NCBI RefSeq assembly: GCF_014642835.1
Contig: NZ_BMJA01000001.1
Location: forward strand, 1,659,267-1,723,266
Reading direction: 5' to 3'
Source of the DNA: Dyella nitratireducens
GTDB taxonomy: Bacteria > Pseudomonadota > Gammaproteobacteria > Xanthomonadales > Rhodanobacteraceae
Length of the DNA: 64,000 nt
Below the pieces are notes generated by a model that had not been told where the DNA came from, searched no databases, and saw only the letters and a program-made list of their open reading frames with translations. Shown here one piece after another: positions 41,101-51,200 of the stretch. Every line of letters starts with the position of its first letter. Position 1 is the stretch's first letter. Made by a program: the position numbers and the translations under genes.

Positions 41101-44043
41101 TCAGCAACGCCCTATGCCCCGCCGTCCCTGGAGACGTCTGAATCCGCGCCATCACCCAGCCAGACACCCGTCAGTCCCACACCGTCTCTTCCAACATCGT
41201 CGACGTCCAATCCGTGGGAATCCGCCGGACGCAATGCATCGCAGTCAAACCTATTCTCCGGCGCGCTCCGTTCAAAACGAGCCACTAGCAGCGCCAGCCC
41301 TCGCGCCAACGTGATCGGCACGACCGATGCCAAAGATGCCACGGGCACCAAGGGTACAAGCACGTCTTCTTCACTCCCCCCGGAGGCTGGGGCGTCCACG
41401 CCGCCTTCGTCGGATAAAACCGCATCGCCCAGCGGACCTGCCCCCGATCTGCCGACGTACTACAGCAACGTCATCTATGGATCACCCCGCCCGCAGCCAC
41501 CCGATGCGAGCCTGACCCTCGAGCAACGGAAACAGCGTATCGATGCTTTTGTTGAGCGCTTCAAATCCATCGTGGAGCAAACGAAAGGTACGTACGTGGG
41601 CGAAGCGCAAGCCAACGCGAATTTCATATGCAATCAGTCATTCATGACGCCCAAAGGGTATATCAGCGCGGGTCTATTGGCAGGAGGGTTCGACCCTCAC
41701 GAGAAAATCAAAGTGACATACACCGACACCACCCAATTCCCTGGGCAAGTGGAACATGTTTCGGGTAGTTATGATCGCACCTACGAGGCGTGGGAAATCG
41801 CGGCGGGTATGCATAAGCACGACCAGCCAGACAATTTTGGCCATATCGTGAACTTCAAATACGAAGACATTAAATCGGAAGAAGCCAAACAAAAGATCCA
41901 CGATCTGGAGTCCATCGGTGAAACCCTGCAAACGTCATGGGAGAACGACATCCGGGCACCCATGAGCGACCCTGGGGGAGCACTGGCCCAACGCGCGGGC
42001 AAGGCGGATGCCTTTATGGTGAAGACCATGCTGGAAAGCTTGCGGCAAGACAAAGTGGCTTTTGGAAAACTCAGCCCCGAGGCTCAGCAGACCGTGAACC
42101 GGACACTGGACGCGAATGGGCCCGTGATCATCCCCAATCTCTATGGCTATCCGATGGAAAAGTATGCCTTTATTCCCGAGGAAACGAATGACAACGGCAG
42201 ACCCAACCATGGCTTGATGCTCGATATCCGTAACGTCACGGCCAACGAAATCAAGGGTGACGACGCGGCGGCGGACTGGCTTCAAAAAAACCAGGGTATC
42301 GTGCTCGGGCGATTTAATGCCAAAGATGCACAAGGTGGAACCGACGCGCACTGGTTAAAGCCGTCCATCGTGCTCGACAACTTTATCCATAATCCGTCGG
42401 TACGTTTGGAAGGCCCGGTCTTTCATGGCAGCTTTCCGGTGAGGGAGGCCTTTAATTACACGGGTTCGGCGACGAGTGGGTATGCATTGAAATCGGCACC
42501 CCTGGATAAGATTGCCGCCGAGTACGCAACGCTCAACGCCAACAATACGTCAGCGCTCGATCAAACACAGGTATTCGGTCCGGATCAGCAAGGTTGGAAA
42601 AAGGCGGAGAATATTTGGAACGGCACCTTTGGCTATGTCCCCCTTATAGGCAACGCAGGCAACATTGTCTTTGGTATCCATGACGCCAACACCGGCATGA
42701 CCGCAGAAGAGCGGCGAGGGGGCTTTGCCACAGCCTCGATTTCATCCCTGCAGCTGGCCAATGAAATTGCCGTGCGAGAGGTAGTGGGCACAGGTCCGTC
42801 ACCCTTTACCTTAAAGGTGTCTTCCGCCCCCAAATGGGAATGGAAGGTGGACCCGGAAACGAATGAGTTCCGTCTCACGCCACGGCCAATGGAAGTGGGA
42901 AACAGCAAGGCCCCGGTAGAGGTTGCTGAGGGTCATGTTGCTGGCAAGCCGGGGGCGGTGAATGAGCTCAACATACCTAAGCGAGTCTTGGAGCTAAAGG
43001 CCGACGTGGATCCCCGCCAACTTGAGCTGGACAAGGGGCGCGGCCTGTATCGACATCGGGTGGACCACGATGACTATGTGCGCATCGGCGAGAACGATTA
43101 CTACCGGGTGAAAAAAGAAGGCAATGGCTACGTCATCGTGAATCCCCGCAACCCCCATACGGTCACTGGTGGCGTGCCGATCAAGCTGGATGGCAAAGGG
43201 GGGGTTGAGCAATTCCTGGAAGGTTCGCCGGGGCTTAAAGGAGGCGCGGATGATCCGCCCGCGTCACTCCCCGGAATGGAGACTCATGAAACCGATCCCA
43301 TAGACATGATCGTACAAGCAATGAATCAGTACGAGCAGGAACAACTGTGGGAAGAAAATATTGCGCCACTTCCGGAGGAGCAAAGAAATATGGATACAGA
43401 TGCTCCCGATTCACCAGCTCAAAGTATTAGTAGTGACTCATCGTCAACGGGTAGTAGTGACTCATCACGCTCCTGGGACGCTCAAGGTATAGAACGCAAG
43501 TCCCCGCCTGCTGATGATCCCAATCCGCCTGCCAATGAATACAAGGATGAGGTAGCCCTTCCGCCAGGAGGATATTTCAATCGCCTGGGCCTCATCGAAA
43601 GGACGGACATCCCAAAACTTTATCGTGTCGAAAAGAAGACCAGGGTAAACCGGCGTGGCAGTCCAGCCCAAGTAGGATTTAGGAATTCCGTGTGGTTTGC
43701 TGGGCCGGATAAAATGATAGACGGTCCCACACTCATTACTTCCAGATCAAAACAGGCGGCAATAAATTTCGGTGAGGGCGAATTTGGTCACGGCAATTAC
43801 AGTCTTTATCAAATCGATGCGCGCGGGCTAAAAGCGGCATCTCTGAGAGAAAATGTTGATATAAATTCAAAATTTACCTCAGAGAGAGAACATTACCCCT
43901 CTGACTATATTGAAACAATGCAAGCTCAAGGAAGTTCATTGGACACATTTGCAGAGAATGCTTACAAATATGATGAGGTGCATGTAGACAATAGTCAATT
44001 AACGTCTAAACGAATCCAGGAGATACCACCATATTCATACTAG
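41041..44043 (+). CDS. Large effector-like protein 2 with possible ADP-ribosyltransferase-like tip
   Basis: 1000 residues, paralogous in its first about 75 residues and in the junction block to the protein at 37259. An alternative start is the ATG at 41083. Layout: Ser/Thr/Pro-rich leader; a middle region (about 150-620) with little similarity to protein 1; and the junction block (about 640-740) ending in VTGGVPIKLDGKGGVEQFL-GSPGLKGGADDPP. A Ser-rich linker (about 790-820) then leads to a C-terminal domain (about 840-1000). That tip has LYRVEKK (Arg862), LITSRSKQAAINFG (Thr900/Ser901) and YKYDEVHVD (Glu979), spaced like the Arg, S-T-S and x-x-E sites of cholera-toxin-type ADP-ribosyltransferases. 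This is only pattern similarity. The tip DNA (from about 43640) is clearly AT-richer than the rest, suggesting separate acquisition. No immunity gene follows. Confidence 0.75.
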   Translation: MFDRPIPPCLLDRIMSTTIPSATPYAPPSLETSESAPSPSQTPVSPTPSLPTSSTSNPWESAGRNASQSNLFSGALRSKRATSSASPRANVIGTTDAKDATGTKGTSTSSSLPPEAGASTPPSSDKTASPSGPAPDLPTYYSNVIYGSPRPQPPDASLTLEQRKQRIDAFVERFKSIVEQTKGTYVGEAQANANFICNQSFMTPKGYISAGLLAGGFDPHEKIKVTYTDTTQFPGQVEHVSGSYDRTYEAWEIAAGMHKHDQPDNFGHIVNFKYEDIKSEEAKQKIHDLESIGETLQTSWENDIRAPMSDPGGALAQRAGKADAFMVKTMLESLRQDKVAFGKLSPEAQQTVNRTLDANGPVIIPNLYGYPMEKYAFIPEETNDNGRPNHGLMLDIRNVTANEIKGDDAAADWLQKNQGIVLGRFNAKDAQGGTDAHWLKPSIVLDNFIHNPSVRLEGPVFHGSFPVREAFNYTGSATSGYALKSAPLDKIAAEYATLNANNTSALDQTQVFGPDQQGWKKAENIWNGTFGYVPLIGNAGNIVFGIHDANTGMTAEERRGGFATASISSLQLANEIAVREVVGTGPSPFTLKVSSAPKWEWKVDPETNEFRLTPRPMEVGNSKAPVEVAEGHVAGKPGAVNELNIPKRVLELKADVDPRQLELDKGRGLYRHRVDHDDYVRIGENDYYRVKKEGNGYVIVNPRNPHTVTGGVPIKLDGKGGVEQFLEGSPGLKGGADDPPASLPGMETHETDPIDMIVQAMNQYEQEQLWEENIAPLPEEQRNMDTDAPDSPAQSISSDSSSTGSSDSSRSWDAQGIERKSPPADDPNPPANEYKDEVALPPGGYFNRLGLIERTDIPKLYRVEKKTRVNRRGSPAQVGFRNSVWFAGPDKMIDGPTLITSRSKQAAINFGEGEFGHGNYSLYQIDARGLKAASLRENVDINSKFTSEREHYPSDYIETMQAQGSSLDTFAENAYKYDEVHVDNSQLTSKRIQEIPPYSY

Positions 44044-44177
44044 AGATCCAAGCTCGGATCTATCAACAAAATTTTAGTAACCAAGGTTATAGAAAATTAC
44101 CGATCAAGATAATGCAAATCCTAGTTTGGCTTCCCATACCGGGATTTCATCCCTCCTGCGTCGATCCTGCTACGAGA

Positions 44178-44483
44178 TCAGCGCGACGACGAAACGTAAC
44201 TACGCAACGCCCGATGGTTGTACTGGTGCTGGCTGAGCTGCTGCTCGATCGAATCATGCACCTGTTGCGTGCGCTCCAGTACGGCGCGGTTATATGCCTG
44301 CAGAGCCGCCAACGTGTCGCGGTGCTGGATGTCGAGGGATGCATTTTGCACGTGCTGCAGAGGAATCTGCCGCTGCGCATCGAGTTCGGCCACCAAGGTC
44401 CAGTTGCCGTCGGAAGCGGCATCGCTCATCTGAATGGTGAGTGCCAAGGCTTGTTGCAATGCGTCTTGCACGGAGCTGGTCAT
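44178..44483 (-). CDS. fliT: FliT-like flagellar chaperone
   Basis: A 101-residue all-helical protein: MTSSVQDALQQALALTIQMSDAASDGNWTLVAELDAQRQ.., ending YNHRALRSYVSSSR. The ATG at 44483 overlaps the fliS stop (ATGA). By position (fliC-fliD-fliS-fliT), length and helix content it is the FliD chaperone FliT; direct sequence conservation in this family is low. Confidence 0.75.
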   Translation of the reverse strand: MTSSVQDALQQALALTIQMSDAASDGNWTLVAELDAQRQIPLQHVQNASLDIQHRDTLAALQAYNRAVLERTQQVHDSIEQQLSQHQYNHRALRSYVSSSR

Positions 44484-44914
44484 GGCACGGCAACGGGCGT
44501 CTTCGCTTGTGCGAGTTCCGCCAGATAGGGTTCTCGGATCGTATGCCAAGCTTCACGGATCGGTGCGATCAATCGCTCGCACTCGTCCAGCGCGCGCAAG
44601 TCGTCATTGATCTGGGCATGCAACAGGCGCCTGGTGATGTAGTCGTACAGCGCGTCGAGGCGGCCGGTAAGCGTCGGCTCCACGCTATGGTCGAGACTTC
44701 CCCGCAAGGTGTTGAGCATGGCGATGGCCTTGGCAAAAGCCTGGCCTTTGGCGGGAATATCCTTGTGCAGGATGTGGCCGCGCGCCTGGTTGATGCGGTC
44801 GACCAAGCCATCGAGCAGCATCGCCAGCAGTTGATGGCGATCCGCCCCTTCGACACTGCCTTGTGCGCGTGTTTGCGCGTACAGGGCACTTCCGTTGCGT
44901 GACATGTAACTCAT
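44480..44914 (-). CDS. fliS: Flagellin export chaperone FliS
   Basis: A 144-residue helical chaperone binding the FliC C-terminus: Y-x-x-x-x-x-x-SVEGADRHQLLAMLLDGLVDRINQARGHI.., LRGSLDHSVEPTLTGRLDALYDYITRRLLHAQIND. The ATG at 44914 has AAGGGG 5 nt upstream; the start lies 3 nt before the end of fliD. It delivers flagellin to FlhA. Confidence 0.92.
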   Translation of the reverse strand: MSYMSRNGSALYAQTRAQGSVEGADRHQLLAMLLDGLVDRINQARGHILHKDIPAKGQAFAKAIAMLNTLRGSLDHSVEPTLTGRLDALYDYITRRLLHAQINDDLRALDECERLIAPIREAWHTIREPYLAELAQAKTPVAVP

Positions 44915-44916
44915 GG

Positions 44917-46386
44917 TCACCCCTTGCTGCTACTGCTGGTACCAGTCAGCGCGTTCATTGCCTGGGTAAGGTAGGAACTGGTGTTGTTGAGCGAGGACAT
45001 CAAAGTACTCAAGCTCGTGTACTGCTGAACAAGCTGCTGCTGATACACCGCCATGCGTGCATTCAGCGCGGTTTGCTGGGTTGACTGATTCGTCAGGTCG
45101 TTATTGAGATTGTTGATGCGCGACTGCAACACGCCGCTGCTGCTGTTGAAATTGGTGACCAGTGAACTCAATTGCGTGGCAACGCCGTTGGCACCCGAAA
45201 ATAGCTGCTGCACGGACGACGGATTGCTGGCCAGCGTATTGGCCAGCGTGGTCGGGTTCGACGTCAACGTACCGTCGGCATTGCGCGTGATGCCAAGGCT
45301 CGCCAGATTGCCGATGCTGCTGCCGGACACATTGCTGCCCAGCACGTTGGATATCTGGCTCTGCACCGCCGACAGCGTCGCGTCGCCCAGCAGCACGCCG
45401 GCAACCTTGGTGGTGCTGTCGTAGCTGTCGAGCTGACTTACCGTGGTGGCATAGGTGTTGTACGCGGACACGAAGTCGTTCACCGCGGTGCTGATCGGCG
45501 TGGTGCTCTGTGCAACGCTGAGCTGCGAGCTGCCCGTCGACGTGAGGTTCAGCGTTACACCTGTCAACGCGCCGCTCACGCTATTGTTGGCACTGCTGAC
45601 GGCAATGCCGTCGATCGTCAGCTGCGCATCGCTGGCTGCGGTGCTCGGTGTGTTGAGCGTGCTGGCCAGCGAGGACACGCCACTGCTGCTGCCACTGCCT
45701 GCGCTGACACTGAAAGCGTTGGCGGTACCGGTGCTGGTGGAAGTGAGCACCAGCTGGTTGCCGTTGACGCCCGAGACGATCGTGGCGGTCACGCCGGGGT
45801 TGCCGCTGGCGTTGTTGATGTTGGCGGCGATCGCCGAAAGCGTATCGGTGGCACCCACCGACACGCTCACACTCTTGCTGCCCACCGTGATGTTGAGCGT
45901 ACCGGTACCTACCGTGGCCGTGCTGGCCTGCGCCGCGCTGACACTCTTCTGCGCCGTGGCGAGCTGGCTCACATTGATGCTGTAGGTGCCGGGCGACGCG
46001 TCAGGCAGCGTACTGGCCGTGCCGAGCGACGTGTTGGAAAGCGTGGTGGTGTAAGTGCTGTAGGTGGTGCTGGACGTCAGCTCGTTCAATGCGGACTGCA
46101 GGCCGGACAGCGAGGTTTGCAGTGCGGTGAGGCCGGCAATCTTGTTGTTGTCCAGATTGGTCTGGTTGGTGATCTGCGCCTGGGGACCGGCTTCCTGCGC
46201 GTTGACCAGCGCCTGGATGATCGAATTGACGTCCAGCCCCGTACCCAGGCCGAGCGAGCTGAGCAGGCCGGTGCCGCTGATACTGGAGCTGCCGCTGCTG
46301 CCCGTCGAGGAAGCGGAGGAGGAGCTACCGCTGATCGCGCTGGAAAGCGCGCTGCTGGTGCTGCCTACACTGGAGATGCTGCTCAT
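44917..46386 (-). CDS. fliD: Flagellar filament cap protein FliD
   Basis: A 489-residue cap protein. The N-terminal FliD_N motif (SLGLGTGLDVNSIIQALVNAQEAGPQAQITNQTNLDNNKIAGLTALQTSLSGLQSALNELTS) follows a Ser/Gly-rich leader. The Ser/Thr-rich middle covers about 120-350. The C-terminal coiled coil (GVLQSRINNLNNDLTNQSTQQTALNARMAVYQQQLVQQYTSLSTLMSSLN) matches FliD_C. The ATG at 46386 behind GAGG is used. It lies between fliC and fliS. Confidence 0.96.
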   Translation of the reverse strand: MSSISSVGSTSSALSSAISGSSSSASSTGSSGSSSISGTGLLSSLGLGTGLDVNSIIQALVNAQEAGPQAQITNQTNLDNNKIAGLTALQTSLSGLQSALNELTSSTTYSTYTTTLSNTSLGTASTLPDASPGTYSINVSQLATAQKSVSAAQASTATVGTGTLNITVGSKSVSVSVGATDTLSAIAANINNASGNPGVTATIVSGVNGNQLVLTSTSTGTANAFSVSAGSGSSSGVSSLASTLNTPSTAASDAQLTIDGIAVSSANNSVSGALTGVTLNLTSTGSSQLSVAQSTTPISTAVNDFVSAYNTYATTVSQLDSYDSTTKVAGVLLGDATLSAVQSQISNVLGSNVSGSSIGNLASLGITRNADGTLTSNPTTLANTLASNPSSVQQLFSGANGVATQLSSLVTNFNSSSGVLQSRINNLNNDLTNQSTQQTALNARMAVYQQQLVQQYTSLSTLMSSLNNTSSYLTQAMNALTGTSSSSKG

Positions 46387-46442
46387 GAAGGGCCTCGTCG
46401 AAAATTGCTGGCGCCGTCGAACTGCCGGCAAAGCTCACTTGC

Positions 46443-46468
46443 GAATCGCTGCTCGAATGAAAGCTTTA
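46443..46468 (-). promoter_or_regulatory. Possible FliA promoter of fliD
   Basis: On the minus strand: TAAAGCTTT, then AGCGATTC with 13-nt spacing after TAAAG. The -35 is good; the -10 lacks the second C of GCCGATAA. 57 nt before the fliD ATG. Confidence 0.35.
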
Positions 46469-46529
46469 CCTGCCGCTCGCGCGGGTTTTCTGACGGCCCA
46501 CCGGCCGTCAGAACCCCTAGAAGCAAAAT

Positions 46530-46562
46530 CCCGGCCATGACGGTTACCCGCCATGGCCGGCC
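46530..46562 (-). terminator. Rho-independent terminator of fliC
   Basis: On the minus strand CCGGCCATG, 12-nt loop, CATGGCCGG, then GATTTTGC, directly after the fliC stop. A second inverted repeat (TTCTGACGGCC / GGCCGTCAGAA) follows at 46488-46513 without a T-tract. Confidence 0.6.
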
Positions 46563-46569
46563 GTACCGA

Positions 46570-47802
46570 TTAACCCAACAACTTGAGGATCTGCTGCGGC
46601 TGGGCATTCGCGGTGGCGAGCACCGAGATACCTGCCTGTTGCAACACCTGCGCCTTGCTCAACTGTGCGGTGGTTGCCGCAAAGTCGGTGTCCTGAATCG
46701 AACTTTGCGAGGCCGTCAGGTTGGTCTGCTGCGCACTCACCGTGGCGATGGTGGACTGGAAGCGGTTCTGCACCGCGCCCAACGTGCTCTGGAACGTGCT
46801 CACCTGGGTCAGCGCCGCATCGACGCGGGAGATCAGGTTGTTGGAATCGTCCACCGTCAAAACATCGCCACCGGTCAGCGAGCCGGAGGCCGTGATCACG
46901 GAGCCATTCGTGTAGGCTGCACCCGTGGCCGCGAAGCCCGTGGCCGTCGTGCCCACACCGCTGGCGCCGAAGGCGACCGCATTGTTGGTGAAGTTGAACG
47001 CCGTGCCGGCAGCACCCGTCAACGCGGAACCCGTTACAGCCAGTTCGCCCGTCGAGTAGATGTTGATGCCGCCGCTGGCGTTCACGGCTGCGCTGACGCC
47101 CGCAATACCCGCTGCGTTGATCGCATCGGCCAAGCCCTGTGCATTGCTGGCGCTGGCACCGCTGAGGCTGTAGCTATTGCCGTCTGCACCCTCGATGGTC
47201 AGGCCGCTCAGACTGATCGACTGGCCCGACAAACCGCTGGCATTGACGAACGCACCGCTGACGTCGGCGGTGGAGATTTCCGAGATCTGACCGACCTGGG
47301 AAGTGGTGGCGCCCTGGCCGAGCTGCACGTTGATCTGCTGGCCAACGTTCGCACCGATCTGGAACGACAACTGCCCGACCGATCCATTCAACACATTGGT
47401 GCCGTTGAAGGTGGTCTGGTTGGCGATACGGGTGATTTCCGACAGGTACTGCTGCACCGAGGTGTTGATCGCGGCGCGGTCCGACGACTGGTACGTACCG
47501 TTGGCCGACTGCACGGCCAAGTCACGAATCGACTGCAGGTTGGAGGTGATCTGGCTCAGCGCGGAACCCGCGGTCTGTGCCAGGTTGATCGCATCGCTCG
47601 CGTTTTCGCTGGCCTGTCCCAGACCACCGATCTGCGTCTGGAAACGAGTGGCGATGGCGTAGCCGGCGGCGTTGTCGGCGGCGCTGTTGATCTTCAGACC
47701 CGAGGACAGATCCTGCGTGGCAGTGGACAGTGCACTGCCCGACTTGGTCAAGTTGTTCTGGGCCTGCAGCGAAGCGATGTTGGTGTTTAGAACGAGTGAC
47801 AT
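46570..47802 (-). CDS. fliC: Flagellin FliC
   Basis: A 410-residue filament subunit. The conserved D0/D1 N-terminus is SLVLNTNIASLQAQNNLTKSGSALSTATQDLSSGLKINSAADNAAGYAIATRF, and the C-terminus is FQSTIATVSAQQTNLTASQSSIQDTDFAATTAQLSKAQVLQQAGISVLATANAQPQQILKLLG. The variable D2/D3 centre is Ala/Gly/Ser/Thr-rich and is a likely O-glycosylation surface, given the glycosyltransferase gene next door. The ATG at 47802 has AGGAG 7 nt upstream. Only one flagellin gene is in the window. Confidence 0.98.
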   Translation of the reverse strand: MSLVLNTNIASLQAQNNLTKSGSALSTATQDLSSGLKINSAADNAAGYAIATRFQTQIGGLGQASENASDAINLAQTAGSALSQITSNLQSIRDLAVQSANGTYQSSDRAAINTSVQQYLSEITRIANQTTFNGTNVLNGSVGQLSFQIGANVGQQINVQLGQGATTSQVGQISEISTADVSGAFVNASGLSGQSISLSGLTIEGADGNSYSLSGASASNAQGLADAINAAGIAGVSAAVNASGGINIYSTGELAVTGSALTGAAGTAFNFTNNAVAFGASGVGTTATGFAATGAAYTNGSVITASGSLTGGDVLTVDDSNNLISRVDAALTQVSTFQSTLGAVQNRFQSTIATVSAQQTNLTASQSSIQDTDFAATTAQLSKAQVLQQAGISVLATANAQPQQILKLLG

Positions 47803-47884
47803 GGAATGTCTCCTGAAACCGGATAGTTGGTACTCATACCGGCGGGATCCAGTCACGTTTGCTGTGCCGACCGCCTCAGGGACT

Positions 47885-47911
47885 TTTTCGGCGCTGGGTG
47901 GGATTACTTGA
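47885..47911 (-). promoter_or_regulatory. FliA (sigma-28) promoter of fliC
   Basis: On the minus strand: TCAAG, 14 nt, GCCGAAAA, 83 nt before the fliC ATG. The remainder of the spacer 47803-48224 holds a GTAG REP pair and no gene. Confidence 0.7.
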
Positions 47912-48016
47912 GGCGCCTCCAAAAACTTTTTGCTGTTGGCCCAACGAGATAAGTATGAAAAGTGTGATGGAGAGCGCTAAAGGTTTGGGTGATCCTGTCG
48001 AGCTGCGCCGATCACT

Positions 48017-48090
48017 GTAGGTTGGGGTGCAAACCCCAACATTGCCATGCATGCATAAATGGTGATGTTGGGGTTTGCACCCCAACCTAC
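48017..48090. repeat. GTAG-type REP pair, copy 4
   Basis: A 74-bp inverted pair between divergent fliC and the glycosyltransferase gene. Confidence 0.9.
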
Positions 48091-48224
48091 CGCTGCCCGC
48101 CCCAATTAAGGTTCCTTGGCACCAACATTGCTCCCACCCTCGCATACCGGCTTGGAACGCGCCGGAAGCGTCAGATTTCCGACGCCAGCGCGCCCACGCC
48201 CTATCGATCAGACGAGGAAACCAC

Positions 48225-51200
48225 ATGCGTTGTGTGCTTGCGATTTGCGCGGTGTTCAAGGACGAGGCCGCCTACCTGCGCGAATGGGTCGAGTTCCACC
48301 AGCTCATGGGCGTGGAACGCTTCTACCTGTACAACAACAACAGCTCGGATCGTTACCTTGACGCGTTGCAGCCGCATATGGCTTCCGGCGCAGTGGTACT
48401 GCACGAATGGCCGCAGCATCCAGCACAGTTGCAGGCATACGAGCACTGCCTGAAGACGCACGGCAGCGAAGCGGACTGGATTGCCTTCATCGACATCGAC
48501 GAATTCCTGTTCGCCCCCAACGCCAAACTTTTGCCGGACGTGCTGGCCGATTATGCGGACCACCCCGCTGTGGGCGTGAACTGGGTGATGTTTGGCTCCG
48601 GCGGCCATATAACCAAGCCGCCGGGCGGCGTACTGGGGAATTATCTGCGCCGCGGCGTGCTCGACGGCGGCATCCCCTATCGGCAACCGGATGGCAGCTA
48701 TCGTCCGGAGAACACGCACATCAAGAGCATCGTGCAGCCGTCCAAGGTCGTTGCATGCACCAATCCACACTTCATGCTGTACGCCGACAACATGCGTGCC
48801 GTGGATGAAAACGGCCGCCCCATGGATGGCGCATTTACTGAAAAAGTGTCGGTGGAAAAGCTGCGCATCAACCACTACTGGAGCAAGTCGGAAGAGGAAT
48901 GCCGGCTGAAATTCGCCAAACCGCTGGCCGACAGCACAGGCACCAGGGATTGGAGCTGGTTTCTGGTGCATGAAAAAGTCCTCAACGAAACGCATGACGA
49001 CGTCGTACTGCGCGTCGTCGCACAACTGGGCGTACTGCCACCGACGTGGCCGCTGGATAGTTTCGTGCGTAACGAGGAAGGTGTGTGGCATTCGCCGCTG
49101 CGCGACCGTCCCGCACACAAGACCATCCATGCCCTTGCCTCGCAGTTGTATGACGTGGTGAAAGACGCCGCCGATACCAGGGTTTATTCACCGGTATTGG
49201 CAAGAGACATTCACACCCGCACCAGCGCCCTGCATCTGTCTCCCCGGCGCGCCAACCTGTTGCAGGCATTCGACGCCTTTCCTCCCGGCACCCGGGTGTT
49301 GGAGATCGGCTGTGGCGGCGGCGCACTGACACGCGCCTGGGCCGAACGCGGCTGCGTGGTGGATGCCATCGAATTCGCACCGCACTGGGCGCGTGTTGCG
49401 GCGGCGCGCGTGCGTGATTGCCCGCACGTACGCGTGTTCCAGGCGAGCCTGCGTGAACTGGCTTTGCAGGCCGAATACGACGTGGTATCGCTCGCGGTCG
49501 CGGACGATTACGCCGAAGCCTGGCCGCGCGCGGATGCCCTGGGTGAAGCGATCGTTACCGCTGCCAAAGCGTTGAAGCCCAACGGCGTTCTCATGCTGGC
49601 GCTGCCCAACCGCCAGGCATCGCGCGCACTGCGCGACATTCCCTCGCGCGTGAAGATCGAAGCTGCCTTGCGCGCAACGGGCTTCGCCGAGATCGACACC
49701 CAGCTCGCCTTCCCGGATGCCCTGCTGCCGGAAGTACTGATTTCCGCGCAAGCACAACAAGCCGCACCTGAGTTGCGCCTGGACGATCTGATCGCACAGC
49801 GCCCCTTGCTGCGCGATGCCGGCAAGGAGGCGGTGCAATGGGAAATGCACTATGAGGCGGGGACACTGGCCGAGCACGCACCAGGCCTGCTGCTGGTGGC
49901 GCGCCGCAGCGGTACGTCCTCTCCCTTGCGCACGAACGTTCTTGCACAAAGCTTTGCCGATAATCGCGTTCCCGCAGGCAATACCGTTACCGAATACGTC
50001 TTGGAGAACGGCGCCTTGCGAGTCGCGCCGCGCGCGCTGTCGCCTGAGGCGACCTGGGTAGGCTCTGCTTTCGACCCCGTACGCGAGCCGCACCCGCTCG
50101 CCACCGGACGTTCGCTGCTGGTGTTGATCCGCAAAGCCATCCACGACCAGCGCACGGACCTGCTGGTCGCACTGCTGCGCAAATGGGGAGCACTCATCTA
50201 CGCGCAGGCCAACGACGAGGACAAGATTCCCGGCGAATGGCTGGATGCCCTGCCTGCGCACATTTACCTGGAACCGGATGGCGAAAGCCTCTCCTTCCAC
50301 GGCGGCGAATGGCGCGCACGGCAGCCGGTAGAAAAACAGATTCCGGTGTATGTGGGCCTGTGGCAGATCGCTTATGAAGCCGGCCTGGAAACGCTGCTCG
50401 GCCTGGCCTCGCCGGCCGAGCGCGTCACCTGGCTATGCAAGCGCCTGTTGATCGACGCCTCGGCGGAATGGACCGGGCACGGCCGCAACATCAACGAAGC
50501 CTTTGCACGTGAAATCCATGAAGGTGATTGCTGGAACCGCACCGACCGCCATCTGAAGATCATTCCCGAGTGGCTGATTCCGCCGCCGCCCTCGAATCTC
50601 TACAAGCATTGGCAGACGCAACTGCAACTCAGCGCAACCGCCGTAGCGCAGGCCATGCGCCGTATCGAAGCCTACGGCGCCCCGCGCGTGCAGGTGATCG
50701 TGATCGATCGCGACAACAACGTGGAAGCCGTGCAGGCCACGCAGAACAGCCTGGAAGCACAGCATTATCCGCACTACCAGTTGAGCGTGATCGGCAGCGA
50801 CGACGTCATGCAGCGCCTCAACAGCGAGATCGCCGCCAGCGACGCGGACTGGGTGCAACTGCTCCATGCCGGCGACCTGTTGCATCCGGCCGCCTTGCTG
50901 CTGTTGGCCGAGCGCGCGGTGTCGCATCCTTATCTGCGCGCCGTCTATTTCGATGAAGACGCACACATCGGCGGCATGTTCGAGCAGCCGATCTTCAAGC
51001 CGGACTTCAACCTCGACATGCTGCGCAGCTATCCCTACGTGGGCCGGGCACTGGCCTTGCAACGCCAGCGCTGCATCGAGCTGGGTGGCCTGCAGGCGCA
51101 TTACGGCGACATGGCGCCGTACGACCTGCTGTTCCGGCTGATCGAAACCGACGGGCTGCAAGCCATCGGCCATATCGCCGAAGTGATGCACCGCGCTGCA

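Noticed and set aside
44044-44177. Possible immunity gene after effector 2
   Set aside because: Only about 130 nt of AT-rich spacer lies before fliT; no reading frame with a ribosome site was seen.
47978-48013. Plus-strand TAAAG followed by GCCGATC upstream of the large glycosyltransferase
   Set aside because: The spacing is 24 nt instead of 14-15, and the second element lies at the edge of a REP, so it is not a credible FliA promoter.
48075-48224. Upstream extension of the glycosyltransferase gene
   Set aside because: It begins within the REP pair; the ATG at 48225 has a ribosome site and starts directly at the GT domain.
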